A DNA stretch of 64,000 nucleotides from Uranotaenia lowii (lineage: Eukaryota > Arthropoda > Insecta > Diptera > Culicidae): positions 115,346,503 through 115,410,502 of the forward strand of contig NC_073693.1 in assembly GCF_029784155.1 (NCBI RefSeq). Reading direction: 5' to 3'. Positions 10,790 to 21,038 of the stretch are shown piece after piece; the stretch's first letter is position 1; each line of letters opens with the position of its first letter. The notes beneath the pieces were generated by a model. The model saw nothing but the letters and a program-made list of their open reading frames with translations. It was not told where the DNA came from and searched no databases. A program made the position numbers and the translations under genes.

Positions 10790-11921
10790 TTTCCTAAATC
10801 GTTTTTCAATTGGCCAATATTGCATTTCAAATACCTATCATATCTGACTCAAAAATATTTTGTGTTTTGAAGCAAGTTGAAAACTATTTCATTCTATATA
10901 ATTTACAACGGCGAATTTGCAGCTATTCCGTGCACCCATGTTGAAATATCTTAGCGCCGATGGGGTCTAGCAGATAAACTGGCGTCTTGGTGTGAAAAGG
11001 GTACTGGGTTCGATTCCCGGTATCGGCAAGAAAACTTATGGGTTCGAAACCCAAAAGTTGCCGACAGGTAAGATGTGTTTCCTCTTATAAGTGGCTATAT
11101 GATGAGAATGTTCAATCAGTTGCCAGCTGGCCAGGTATATACACGGGTGCCGGAATACCTGTAAGTAAACTTACAGGTAAACATGCATGTGAACACATAT
11201 GTACTTAGGCAGAAACTGCGGTGATTCCGTGCACCCATGGTGGATAACCAATATATAAAAAATATTCCGTGCACCCATGTTTAAATATAATTTAAATTAT
11301 TCAGTTTTATAGCTTATGTCTTCAAATTTGAATAGTTGAGTACACAATTCATAATTCTTTTACTCATACTAGTTTAGTATAAAACATATTTATCCCCTAA
11401 AATTACTCAACTACTCGAATGGAGATTTATTAAATCTAACATAACTTTTACAAATCTTGATGAAATTTCGCCAAATTTCGGCCGAAAGTTTGATTATAGT
11501 TGAGCAACAAAATAGACCAAAAAATTGTAACTCAAGTGCTTGAAGCGCCACAGCGCCGGTCAATCCACATTGAAAATTAATAATTTTTATAACGAATGAC
11601 ACACTTCTGCCCACCATAAATCAAATAGAGCTGATTGTCATGAATGAAGATTGCAAATAAAACCAAAAGCAAGCGAAAAAAAATGTATCTTGTTTGAGTT
11701 ATAGGGTTGTGAATTTTACCAGGCATTTTGACTGGTCACGGTCCAAATGTTCATGGCTAAATTTTTCTCACATATTTAAAAAGCTTATGAAATAAAAAAT
11801 ACACAGTTTTGTAAAGATTTAAACTTAATGAAAAGTCGAATTTTTAAAGCGAATTATTAAAAAGATATCCAACAAACAACAAATCAAACCAGCCATTTTG
11901 ACTGGTGCGAACTTTCTAGTG
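10790..11921. mobile_element. piggyBac-like TTAA element, copy B (inverted partner of copy A)
   Basis: The right end gcgaactttctagtg abuts TTAA at 11922-11925. From there leftward to about 10790 the sequence is the diverged reverse complement of 7240-8450, including the ACCAG.CATTTTGACTGGT palindrome, the tRNA-like segment and three CCGTGCACCCATG motifs. The homology stops near 10790, so copy B lacks the other half of copy A, or that half was lost. Copies A and B together form a 1.1-kb inverted repeat around a 2.3-kb loop. Confidence 0.6.
10953..11035 (+). repeat. tRNA-like segment inside copy B
   Basis: Plus-strand counterpart of 8183-8268: box A-like ggggtctagcagataaactgg and box B gggttcgattcccgg, flanked by cgccgat/atcggcaag which can pair as a short stem. 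It is embedded in the repeated element, so it is treated as SINE-like and not as a tRNA gene. Confidence 0.5.
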
Positions 11922-12626
11922 TTAACTCAGTTTGAACTTTTTTCCAAAGACTGACCTGGCAACCTGCATGTCATATTTTTGCACATCCGATTCTTATTTC
12001 TGAAGATATCAATTTCCCAAAATTTTAAATCTTAAGATCGTGCAAAACTCCCTTCTTCTTAAGAGAACTTAAAGGGGAGGGAGTTTTGTATGAATTTTAA
12101 CTATTTCTTACAAAGGGGGGGGGGGTTTAGAGGGGTCTGGAAATTCCGAATTCGTGCTTAGGTAGTTAGTTAGCGATCCCTAAATTGATGTATAAAACAT
12201 GTGAATATTAAAAAGCATTGAAAATGTCAGGAAATGCTTACGAAGGTTTGTTCATAATTACCCCATAGGACGAAAACTATGGGGTAAATATGAACACTCA
12301 TCTGTGAACCAGTGCGGATGAAATATATAAAAATTTCTTCAAAATCCAGACAAAGCAGCAAAAACTGGGTGTAGAACAGTTGATAACAACATTTCAACTG
12401 GATTTTTCCTATGATCAGATATTCAAAACATTGAGCATTGTCCAAAACGATTTTCGTTTCACGGGGTAATGATTTTTTAATCCTCGGAACGGAAATCTCT
12501 TATAGCTATTAGTCGGCTGTCGAACTACTAATTTTGGTACTTTTTGTATTAATACATCCCACACAGCAGCACGTTGGGCACTTGTTCGGAATTACCCCGT
12601 GTTCATAATTACCCCTCTTAGCCCTA

Positions 12627-13343
12627 CTAATTTGATGATTGAGGGCTCTGAAATAAATTTTAATTCTTGGCTCATAACGAAATTATGATTTGAAATCTTA
12701 ATTGAGACACCGGGTATATCTACGATTCACATTGAAACTCAGAAAAAATCCATAATTCAAATTTCATAATAAGTAATCTTGATAATATTTACTCATATAT
12801 GAGTATAATTTATTTTCATTATTCAGATTATAGCCAATCTTGGATTTTTCTCGAGAGTTAGGTAGATTTAGCTTATTTGAGTCTTATTTGTTACTTAAGG
12901 GTTACTCAAACAAATCCAGTTCACCATTAGAAATTCAGAAGTATTTTAAAACTTTTCTATGTAATACATAAAACTTTTAATGTAAAAGAGCTTGAAAATG
13001 GTTAGGTAAAAAGTAATAAGAAACATTTCTTTGATTTAAATTCGTGCATTGTTTGAGCAAATATATCATATTTAGAAAAAATAAATCATCAACAAAATGA
13101 ACGTTTTCACAAAATTTCGTTTAATTTCTACATCAAACAGAGCAGAAATCTTTAATACTAAGAAGAATATTGAAAACGCTGCAAAGTTGCCTCAATTGAC
13201 ACAACGGAGAAAACAGGCTTAATCTTTAAAACCACTACATGAAAAAAATTATTTGGGGGTTGCAAATGGCAGGTTAACTTGTTTAAAGTGGCGGTATATA
13301 TTTTTTCAAATTATTGAATTTTTAAAATAAACCCCATTCTTCT
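12627..13343. other. AT-rich interval, nothing recognised
   Basis: No gene, TIR or SINE head could be identified. The composition is AT-rich with short homopolymer runs. Confidence 0.3.
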
Positions 13344-13574
13344 TCAAGAGATTGTTAGTGAGTGATTGTCATACACACATTTTTCAACGTTATTATCTAT
13401 TTGATAAATTTCTATTGCAGAAAGGAAATAGGCTTTTTTAGTGTCTGAACAAGGAACAGCTATGGATGGTTTACGATATGATAACTTTAAACCTTTTGAA
13501 AGTTCAGGAGTTTCATAAGGACACTTAAAAGTAAGATTGTGATACTTGTACCCTGCACCTTTCATTTGGTGCAT
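13344..13574 (-). CDS. Possible coding fragment, unrecognised
   Basis: A 76-codon minus-strand frame, opening at 13574 and ending in TGA, reads in part KCPYETPELSKGLKLSYRKP and EKCVYDNHSLTIS. Its residue mix, with several Cys, Tyr and Pro, is more protein-like than surrounding shadow frames. A TTTTAAG/T boundary near 13530 could be a splice acceptor. I see no domain. A SINE inserted just upstream (13604) would interrupt any longer gene. It may be an exon, a pseudogene piece or chance. Confidence 0.2.
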   Translation of the reverse strand: MHQMKGAGYKYHNLTFKCPYETPELSKGLKLSYRKPSIAVPCSDTKKAYFLSAIEIYQIDNNVEKCVYDNHSLTIS

Positions 13575-13603
13575 TATGCAGTGTTTATTCGTTAGGAAGA
13601 GGG

Positions 13604-13796
13604 CTTGAGATATAGCTCAGTTGGCAAGTCTGTTGTCTCCTGAGCCGATGTCTCCGCGAGTTCGAGCCCAAGAGTAAATATCGAACACAGTTGTACCGGA
13701 TAAGTTTTTCAATAACGATCCGCCAACTGCAACTTTGATGAAGACGCGAATGCCATAAAGATGGTAAAACGACTATAATCGAAACAAAAAAAAAAA
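13604..13796 (+). mobile_element. tRNA-derived SINE, family A copy 1
   Basis: The head atagctcagttggcaagtc (box A) and gcgagttcgagcccaagag (box B) is tRNA-like. A body containing gtaccggataagtttttcaa and a poly(A) tail of about 12 follow. A near-identical copy lies at 38472-38661. GTTAGGAAG occurs directly before (13591-13599) and directly after (13798-13806), a clear target-site duplication from LINE-driven retrotransposition. Confidence 0.85.
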
Positions 13797-13806
13797 GGTT
13801 AGGAAG

Positions 13807-14907
13807 GGTCATAGGTGCACCGTAGTTGATAGCAAGCCCAATCTTAAGCTTAAACTCAAGGCTGGATACGAAACACTTATGAAATTTACATGTAACAGAA
13901 GTTGAATAAGCGTATTCCTCCTTAAGGTGCTCATTACTCCCCTATTTTGCCTGCTGAATTTATAATTGGATCAACAAAATCAGAAATAACTTTCCAAACG
14001 TTGCTGTGTTAGCGCTTATAATGAAAAGTTTTCGATTGCATATACATAATATTCCAAAACAATAATCTGCTGCTCTACAATTGATTCCACTTCCTAACAA
14101 CGTCACCGAAAGCTAATCTCCGGAGCTGTCAAAGAGTCGAATAGAGAGAGCTACCTTCTGCTTCCTTGCATGTCAACCAAAACGCACAACACGAATATCC
14201 GACATATGGCAGCAACAAATCTACGGGAACGATCAAAGTTGCCATGGAAATGATTCGTTATCTGCCACGCACAAACACAACAAGGTCCTACTTCAGCTGA
14301 CTGGCACATTCCACTGACTGGTACTGCTGGTTGCAAGTAAGTATGGAGGATGCAACAATATGGCGGCGTGACACAATACTCACATTTTCAGCCCGAGAGG
14401 AAAACGCTTCTGTGCCAAGGCAAGCGATTTGCCGGTCTGACTGATGTTCATTTGCCGCTTTTCCTGCTGCATGATGGGCCAACTCGAGTCGACTCGTCTG
14501 GTTTGGTGGCACTTCTACCTTCGGGGACAAATGACAATATGCGTCCGCTCACGTCGATGGAAATTGTGCACGCACACACAATCGGTGGGAAAGCAGATTC
14601 AAACCTACCTACATACTTGTACGGTTTCCATCCATCCAACCGAGCAGGATGAGACCATTTCTATTTGAACGTGCATCAAACTGGAATGATTCAATCATGC
14701 ATATTTTGAAATGTAAAAACATTAAGACAGCAATAGTGATTTAAGCACCATTCGTATAAATAAGTTTTAAGACTGCTAGCAAACCTTTATGAAACTCTTT
14801 TTGAAATTCTTTGTAAGAATTTATACACATGTACAGTGGCCGACACCCCTATTTTCAATCTTAAAATGTCGATAAGAATACATTTTTCATCAATTTTGTG
14901 TTACTTA
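13807..14907. other. Anonymous DNA with a GC-richer segment at about 14100-14660
   Basis: The 14100-14660 stretch is clearly less AT-rich than its surroundings and carries overlapping open frames in four phases, the longest being 100 codons (14350-14652). None shows a domain or splice-supported structure, so I do not call a gene. It could be an unassigned exon or a conserved regulatory block. Confidence 0.3.
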
Positions 14908-14932
14908 GAACGAAGTTTACCGGTTCCGCTAG
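14908..14932 (+). mobile_element. Helitron 3' terminus remnant
   Basis: Aacgaagtttaccggttcc followed by GCTAG and then T matches the 3' end of the Helitron at 17540-17750 (aaagtttaccggttcagCTAG|T). Only the terminus is recognisable; no 5' TC end was found upstream. Confidence 0.5.
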
Positions 14933-15731
14933 TTCAAAATAAATACTGAACTTATCCACTAAGCGTTGAATTCGCAAACGGTACATCGTAGAATTGAATG
15001 GATCCTTATGCGTTTGCACTTGTCACTGAATCGACTTCGAGGGATGGTAGCAATAACAGCAAAAAAAAACTTAATCTACCGGTTATAAAAATGTTGCATT
15101 GGCAGTATTTTCAGAAAATTGTTCACGACACCGATGATGCTCGGTATTATTTTGAAGAACATCATTTAGTGTAGGCATCCGAGCGTATTATTAAACTGAG
15201 CATCCCTAGCTCTTGTCACTAACGGTTTTCCCTTATTGCATCTCGTACACAATTCACAGCATCGCGCGTCGCTTCGTGTACACGACGAATCACGCTTTTC
15301 ACACATTAGTTACCCCTTTCGGTTCATGACCTGTCTCCCTGTTCCAAATGTCGGAATTTCCCCCGCATCTTTCGATTTTATTAACAAAAGCAAATCAAAC
15401 TAAACCGTCAGCATCGGAACGGAACAGAACAGAACGGAATCGGCGGCGTTCTTCATTTTTTTTAGAGGTAACGTATAGCGCATTCCATGCCGTAGAATCC
15501 CGTGACGTGAGAAAATGAGATCTAATTTTAAATCGGGTGGCGGCATCACACCGCGTCGTCGTCGTATTTAGACTGCAGGCATGGCGGGGCGCGTAATAAT
15601 AAAAGGACCACTAGGTTCAAAAGTAGGAGCCAAGCCATCTCTCTCAGCTGTGACAGCGCGCGGTCAACGGGTTTTTGTTTATTTTAGGCAACGTTTCCCT
15701 GCAGGGAAACTGTTTCGAATTGCAGTTTAGG
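14933..15731. other. Unique, moderately GC-rich stretch
   Basis: 15200-15720 is GC-richer and repeat-poor (tttcggttcatgacctgtc, gtgacagcgcgcggtc, a gtcgtcgtcg run). No ORF or splice structure supports a gene. It could be a host regulatory or 5' region. Confidence 0.3.
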
Positions 15732-15735
15732 TTAA

Positions 15736-16640
15736 GGGGGGAGTAGGGTCTAACACTTTCAAAAAATCTTTTTTTTTATTTTCTTATTGTAAAACATTTC
15801 AAGAATGTTGTGTCAAATTTTCAAGTCAATCGAAGCAAAACTGTAGAAATTATAGGCCTCTATCTCCTCTTATAGCGCTCGTGAATACACAAGGCTGGAG
15901 CAACTCTTGGATAGCCAAGGCCGAACAAGAAGCTCAGATGCAGAGTAAAGAAGCCAGAATAAGACAGAGACTTGAAAAAAAAGAAGCCGAAGACAACGAA
16001 ATTGCTGCAGGGAACGTACTTTATGGAGCTGGAATCGACGATTCAGTGTGAGTTGAAAAAATAAATTGTTTCTTTCATTTTTAGAGCAGACACTTCAAAC
16101 GCGTTTTTCTCGAAAGCACATTTTTAAAGTCAGTGGACATCGTCATTTGAAAACTACTTCACCGATTCTTTTCAAATTTGAAACATATTTTCTACATATA
16201 AAATACCAGACCCCAACGATTTTCTTTTTTTTTTTTACTTTGGGGAGATTTTACAGATAAAAAATGGCGGATGTTTTCGTGAAAAATCGTAGTTTTTACT
16301 TCAAACAGCCACAAAAATTTCAAAATTTTTTTTAAGTTAAATAAAATCGTTGGGGTCCAGAAAAAAATCTATTAAAAATATTTTGCTCTGATTTTTTGAC
16401 TTCAGATGATTCTGTGCTGAGATACAGTGTCCACTGCAAATCCTGTTTTCTAAAAGGCATCCTTGAAAGTGCTCCGTCACCGGCTCATTTTTCAATATTT
16501 TTCTACGAAAAAAATATTAAATGTTTTTTTAACAATGCTTTGTATAATGCAAAAAATTTTAATACATTTGTTTGAACGATAGCTCTAAAAAAAATTCGTG
16601 AAAAGGGTGTTTTTTTTACCCGTTAGACCCTGCTCCCTCC
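15736..16640. mobile_element. TIR element next to TTAA, carrying a coding-like segment
   Basis: GGGGGGAGTAGGGTCTAAC at 15736 is mirrored by gttagaccctgctccctcc ending at 16640 (two mismatches). The left flank is TTAA (15732-15735) and the right flank TTCA, possibly a mutated duplication. Inner inverted segments occur as well: ccccaacgattt near 16213 and aaatcgttgggg near 16345. The left third contains a protein-like frame, described separately. Confidence 0.6.
15860..16051 (+). pseudogene. Coding-like C-terminal fragment inside the TIR element
   Basis: An open frame ending in TGA at 16049-16051 reads in part NTQGWSNSWIAKAEQEAQMQ, then a charged helical run of Glu, Lys, Arg and Gln, and ends NVLYGAGIDDSV. 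The codons use G/C third positions more than the flanks, and the charged stretch looks like a coiled-coil tail. It has no start codon of its own and is bounded by AT-rich TIR DNA. It could be the 3' end of a captured host gene or the last exon of a lost transposase. Family not recognised. Confidence 0.4.
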
Positions 16641-16644
16641 TTCA

Positions 16645-17367
16645 TGGAATCAATATAAAATGTATGGATATTAGTCAAAGTACTTTTTTTTTCAAAAAAT
16701 ACAAAAATGTGATTTTAATGATTCGTTATAAACCCTGCTACTCGATAAGTTTCTGAATCATGTTATCCGAGTTTCATACCATCTTTCTTAAACTGTTCTT
16801 AGAGTAGTCCAACTCCGGACTTCGATGACGGGATGTCATTATTTAGATGTCCTAATCAAAAGGTTGAGAGGTATTTTTATTTCACATCCTCCTTCACATT
16901 TCAAAAACACAAGTGATACTACGCTAATTGCTTCATCCAAAAAAGTAAACTTATGCCAGATATACTTGAACCGATATACACCACTTAACGAGAAAACAGG
17001 AGACATGAATAGCGCTATCTGGCGACAGAAATGGAAGTATTACACTGTGATTTTTTTCGGAGCTTTGATCAGAGATGCCAGGTGTCCTGGTTTTTCAATT
17101 GAAAATCGCAAAAAGTGTGGCGTAGCATATGGAAAAGGCGGAAGTAAAATGAGTACTATTTGAATAAATTGAAAAATGAATTATTAACAGCGCAAATTCT
17201 TACAATTCTCAAAACATTATACAAACCCTTAAACATCGTGATTGTAATATTACTATCGATTTGAAGCAAAGTTTAAAAAAAAGTAATAATGAAATGGGCG
17301 TGTTATTAGACTCAAAAATGCCAAGGTCAAGCATTTGTTATAATTCGATTAATTTATTATGACTAAA
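16645..17367. other. AT-rich interval, no supported gene
   Basis: A 112-codon frame (16825-17163) is present, but its composition follows the local DNA and it has no domain. The phrase gatcagagatgccaggtgtcc near 17067 also occurs in part at 33320 on the other strand, hinting at an old dispersed repeat. Confidence 0.3.
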
Positions 17368-17539
17368 TCTTATATATAAAAATGGAGGCGTAACACCATC
17401 ACGTATAAACGGACGGTCAGAATGAAGTGAAATTTGGTATCCGAAGGGTTTTCGGGCCAGAGGTAGTTTGTATAATAGTTTCGAGAATCTTACTTTAAAT
17501 GGAATGGGGGCTCCCATACAAAGTCATATCCTCCTGCTA
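17368..17539 (+). mobile_element. Helitron 5' fragment
   Basis: Starts A|TCTTATATATAAAAATGGAG with the canonical 5' TC and shares the next 50 bases, with an indel, with the intact element directly downstream. It lacks a 3' CTAG end because the second Helitron inserted into it, or joined it, at 17539/17540. Confidence 0.6.
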
Positions 17540-17750
17540 TCTTATATATAAAAATGGAGGCGTTTTCTTTGTAACACCATCGCGTTGAAACGGACGATCG
17601 GAATGAAGTGAAATTTGAGACACAACTCGAACAACTTTAAGACGATTTTCATGAAAACTGATTCACGAAGATGGAGATGTTAAAGAAATGAAAACTTTTT
17701 TTAACGATTTATTAAGCAACAGGTAAAACAAAGTTTACCGGTTCAGCTAG
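17540..17750 (+). mobile_element. Short non-autonomous Helitron
   Basis: 211 bp beginning TCTTATATATAAAAATGGAG after an A and ending ggttcagCTAG before a T. This is the A|TC...CTRR|T arrangement that defines Helitrons, with no TIR and no target duplication. No Rep/helicase coding. Terminus-related pieces are at 14908, 17368 and 35756. Confidence 0.75.
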
Positions 17751-18208
17751 TAAATAACTAAAAATACATTGGATTACGACATTCATGATAAAATCTGCCA
17801 GCACAGATTTTAGACTTCTGTCATAGCATACATTGAGAATTTCCGCCAGCACTTTACGAGTAAACAAACAAATTACATATTCTTAATTTGTGCCTTTTAC
17901 TTTCTTTAAATCGAATTCCACAAAATTTATTTTATCTCTGTCTTCATTTCGAGCTTTTAACAGCGATCCGTTACCTAGAATATATGCATAAAAAAGAGCA
18001 AATTAAAATAAGCGGAAGCTAAGCTAAGAGAACAAAATTAAATATAGATTAAGAAACAAGAAAAGGAAATTCAAAAATAATTACTATTTTTATTCCTTGT
18101 TAAATTTAAATAGTTTATTGTGTTTTGGATTATCATTGATTTTATAAGAGTAAAGATATAGGGAATAGTAAAAATGTTTCATTTCAAAACTAACATTCAT
18201 GCCATTCG
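17751..18208. other. AT-rich interval, nothing recognised
   Basis: Plain AT-rich DNA up to the 4-bp target duplication of the retrotransposon. The last bases, catgccattcggaac, are the pre-insertion left flank. Confidence 0.3.
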
Positions 18209-18212
18209 GAAC

Positions 18213-20078
18213 TGTAGCCGCCACTGACCGATCCCTTACTGGCGTACGACTTAAGCGCCACTCCGTTAGGAGATCGTACGCCACGGTTTAATATGCCCGG
18301 TGAGACTCCGCTGAGGGCGAGTCCATAAATTGTCCTTAAAAGTGGTTAAGGATCGGATCAGATAGGGCTCTCCAAATAGCTAACCCAAAATGCGACGAAA
18401 CTAACACATTATGACGAAATTGCTACCAATCAACATAAAATCCTTAGAACGCCTCAGTTATAGATCGCCCCTACCTGGCAATCTCATCACTGAGCTAACG
18501 ACCTCCCGTTCCCCAATTGTAAAGGACAGCTTATTTGCGCATGAAACCCCCCCAGGTCCTCCCCAGACTACCCCAGTATGGTCAAATTCTTCAATCAATA
18601 ATTAAAGGGATTTACAAGTTGCAATTACAATTCATGAATTTTATTTCCTACCGCATTTGGTATTATGGCATCTTAAACTAGCTAGTCCTACTTGCGTGCA
18701 ACTTCAAAGAAAACGCCTAAAGGTATCCCTATCAATCGTGCGTGCTTTGGCGACAAGCTTATAGCAACATAGCTTGTCGCGCCCGGGCTTTTATGTTTTC
18801 CAGAGGGGTTTCCCTAAACAAAGGCACGGGAATTTCGACCTCACTTCTGGCTTTACATCGGTGACGGGACTATGTTAACCGTCGGCTAGCATAATAGCAT
18901 AAATCAACGCGGGTCTTAAATATGGACGACCCCTTCGTTGAACATTAAAGCTCTCCAATCAGAATGGACTCACCGAATGCTGCGATCCTGTTCCTTGTTG
19001 GTCAAAGATGAGAGCTGTTGGCGATGTTGATTATTGACTCCTTAGCGGTGATGAGTCATTATGCTCTCGGAATGCTGGCTGGCGAGTATTCGGCGACCTC
19101 GATGGCAATTTTGGCGACCACCGACGATACTAGGTGCTGGCTGGTGATTTAGCGCCCGCTGATGGTGTTGGCTGACGCTTGGCGGTGATGAAATTCGACA
19201 AGCGAACTGTCGAGTGTCGTTTGACCTGCGGTCAAAGGTCGACGACCGCCGCTGTGCTGCTTAGCACCGACCTTGAACGGCTGCTGGGTCGGTTTATAAT
19301 TGGCTGCACACAACGATTGGCCCACGCGGCCACGTGGAGCTCCCGTCGCTCCCCCAAGACGTTATGGTGACGAAACGTCTCGCTTCCGACGGATTCGGGC
19401 GTCGGGTGTCCTCGGCGTGGCGGGAAAACTTAAGCAGCGGATTGCTGCGTGGTCCGGGATTGGTCCCGCTGGGGAAAGATATGTGCCTGCTTTGGCACAG
19501 ACAAATTAAGCAACGCACATGTAAGCACGATTATGAAGCACAATTACCTTTCTCGACTATATTGTCACGCAAGAATTAACTTTTTTGGCACGCACTTTCC
19601 TAAACTAAGCACCTAGTCTAATGGGAAACGAAGCTAATTAAATTAATGATCGAAAATTCTGACCACACTATATTACTTAAAGTCGGACTCAATCAGTCAC
19701 GGCCCACGCGCACTTCCACTGCCAATCACGCTCAAGGAACGTTTGATCGTCTCCTTGAGCTCTCAGTACAGGGAAAGCGACCTTGCTACAAACGCCCTCG
19801 GCGGAAGTTCATAATCCCTGAGAGTTCTATGAGATTATCTCAAGAGATAAGAATTTCGGCTATGCATTAGAATCGCAGTAGCTAATTGGTTCTAACTGAA
19901 ACAATTCAACACCTCGCGGGAGAATGTATGAACGTCTCCTCAGCGTATCGAACCGCATTGCTCAAACCGTCGATCGCGCGAATCGATATTATGTTCGAGA
20001 TCGATCGAGGGGCGGACAAACTGGGCCTACTTAAAGGCGGAGAGTAAATGTGAATTTTCGAACATGCGGACTGCTACA
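18213..20078 (-). repeat. 3' LTR (left side)
   Basis: 1,866 bp, reading TGTAGCCGCC...GACTGCTACA on the plus strand, so it has TG/CA ends in either orientation. Identical by eye to the right LTR except at 19534 (T vs C at 30598) and 19630 (G vs A at 30694). Small frames inside it (for example 18411-18605, 19179-19370) recur unchanged in the other LTR and are not considered genes. Confidence 0.93.
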
Positions 20079-20094
20079 TAACACCAGACTATTT

Positions 20095-20136
20095 TTACGA
20101 AAATTTGGTTATTGAATAATAACCAAATTTTCGTAA
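20095..20136. repeat. Perfect 19-bp hairpin beside the 3' LTR
   Basis: ttacgaaaatttggttatt (20095-20113), loop gaat, then the exact reverse complement (20118-20136), followed by GGGGG. It lies 16 bp inside the element from the 3' LTR, where a purine tract for plus-strand priming is expected. On the element's coding strand the bases touching the LTR are ...ATAGTCTGGTGTTA, not purine-rich. Confidence 0.8.
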
Positions 20137-21038
20137 GGGGGCGAATATGAGAAAATTCAACCCTCTATTAAACTAAATGACGATATTTATGAATGGACTG
20201 GACTATTAACTAAATATAATAATAAATAACAGGTACTATTGATAATCTTATAACTAACAGGTACTATGAATAAACTATGAATTGTTCATTGATCTTTGGT
20301 GTATTAATAGTTGACATCACAGTTGGCTGACTTCAGTTTCGATGTATGAGCAACAATAATTTCGGACAAACTGAACTCTAAACAGGTTAAGTCAACATTG
20401 AAACTACACAATTTTCAATAGAAAACCGTTTCAAGCTAACCGTACCAAACATGTTGAATGAAATCAACGCTCCTCCTAAATATCAGGTTCAATCTAATCA
20501 TAGACAACTCCAAGCCCTCCGCTTGAATACGCCTAGACAGATTTCACCGCAAAAATGAACATCTCAACAAACAATAATACAGGTTTATTCCGTTTCGAAT
20601 AACTCCAACTTCTTGGAAAAAAAATCGTCACGGAATTTACCGCAACGTGTTTAGTTAGTCACATCACGCCCATGCATGAGCTTGGGAAAAGTTTCATGAC
20701 TATTAAAACACAACGTCACACAACTACTACAACAATAACATCAACGCAGAATGTAACGCCAAACATAAAGTTCTGGCTATTCATGCTTTCTGTTAGCCTC
20801 AATGAACGATCAATCAGAATAATTGACTACTACCACGTAACACATCCATAAAACGTCCAAAATCATTCTTGCTTTTATGTTGCTGCAAGCAAAGCTTCCG
20901 AAGCACACTTGAATGCTTGTGCTATAAAGCTCAATGAAACGAAACTTCTACTAACCATAATGAATAAACACACTAATACATCGAAACACTGCCTGCCGAG
21001 GCTGTAAACGTCAAAATTAATATGGTAAACAACTTAGC
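20137..21038. other. Non-coding tail of the retrotransposon
   Basis: AT-rich internal DNA between the hairpin and the antisense frame. No env-like ORF on the element strand and no repeat found. Confidence 0.4.

Larger units (their letters stand above)
9492..12624. mobile_element. TA-flanked element with GGGCTAAG ends and GGGGTAAATATGAA repeats
   Basis: GGGCTAAGTGGGGCAATTAT at 9492 and its reverse-complement partner ending at 12624 (ataattacccctcttagccc) are flanked by TA (9490-9491 and 12625-12626). Subterminal copies of GGGGTAAATATGAA or its complement occur near 9797, 9933, 12249, 12283 and 12595. The 3.1-kb span contains the right arm of the TTAA element B (10790-11921), so it may be a smaller element split by that insertion. 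A CCCGGGAATcc-type repeat at 9663-9735 is also inside. No transposase frame seen. Confidence 0.5.

Noticed and set aside
13604..13680. Possible tRNA gene (A and B boxes).
   Set aside because: The unit recurs at 38472 with body, poly(A) tail and target duplications, so it is a SINE head.
16825..17163. 112-codon frame as a gene.
   Set aside because: No domain, no promoter or splice signals, composition follows local AT-rich DNA.
18411..19870. Several 60-80 codon frames in the left LTR, repeated at 29475-31006.
   Set aside because: They are duplicated only because the LTR is duplicated; frames overlap on both strands and have no family features.
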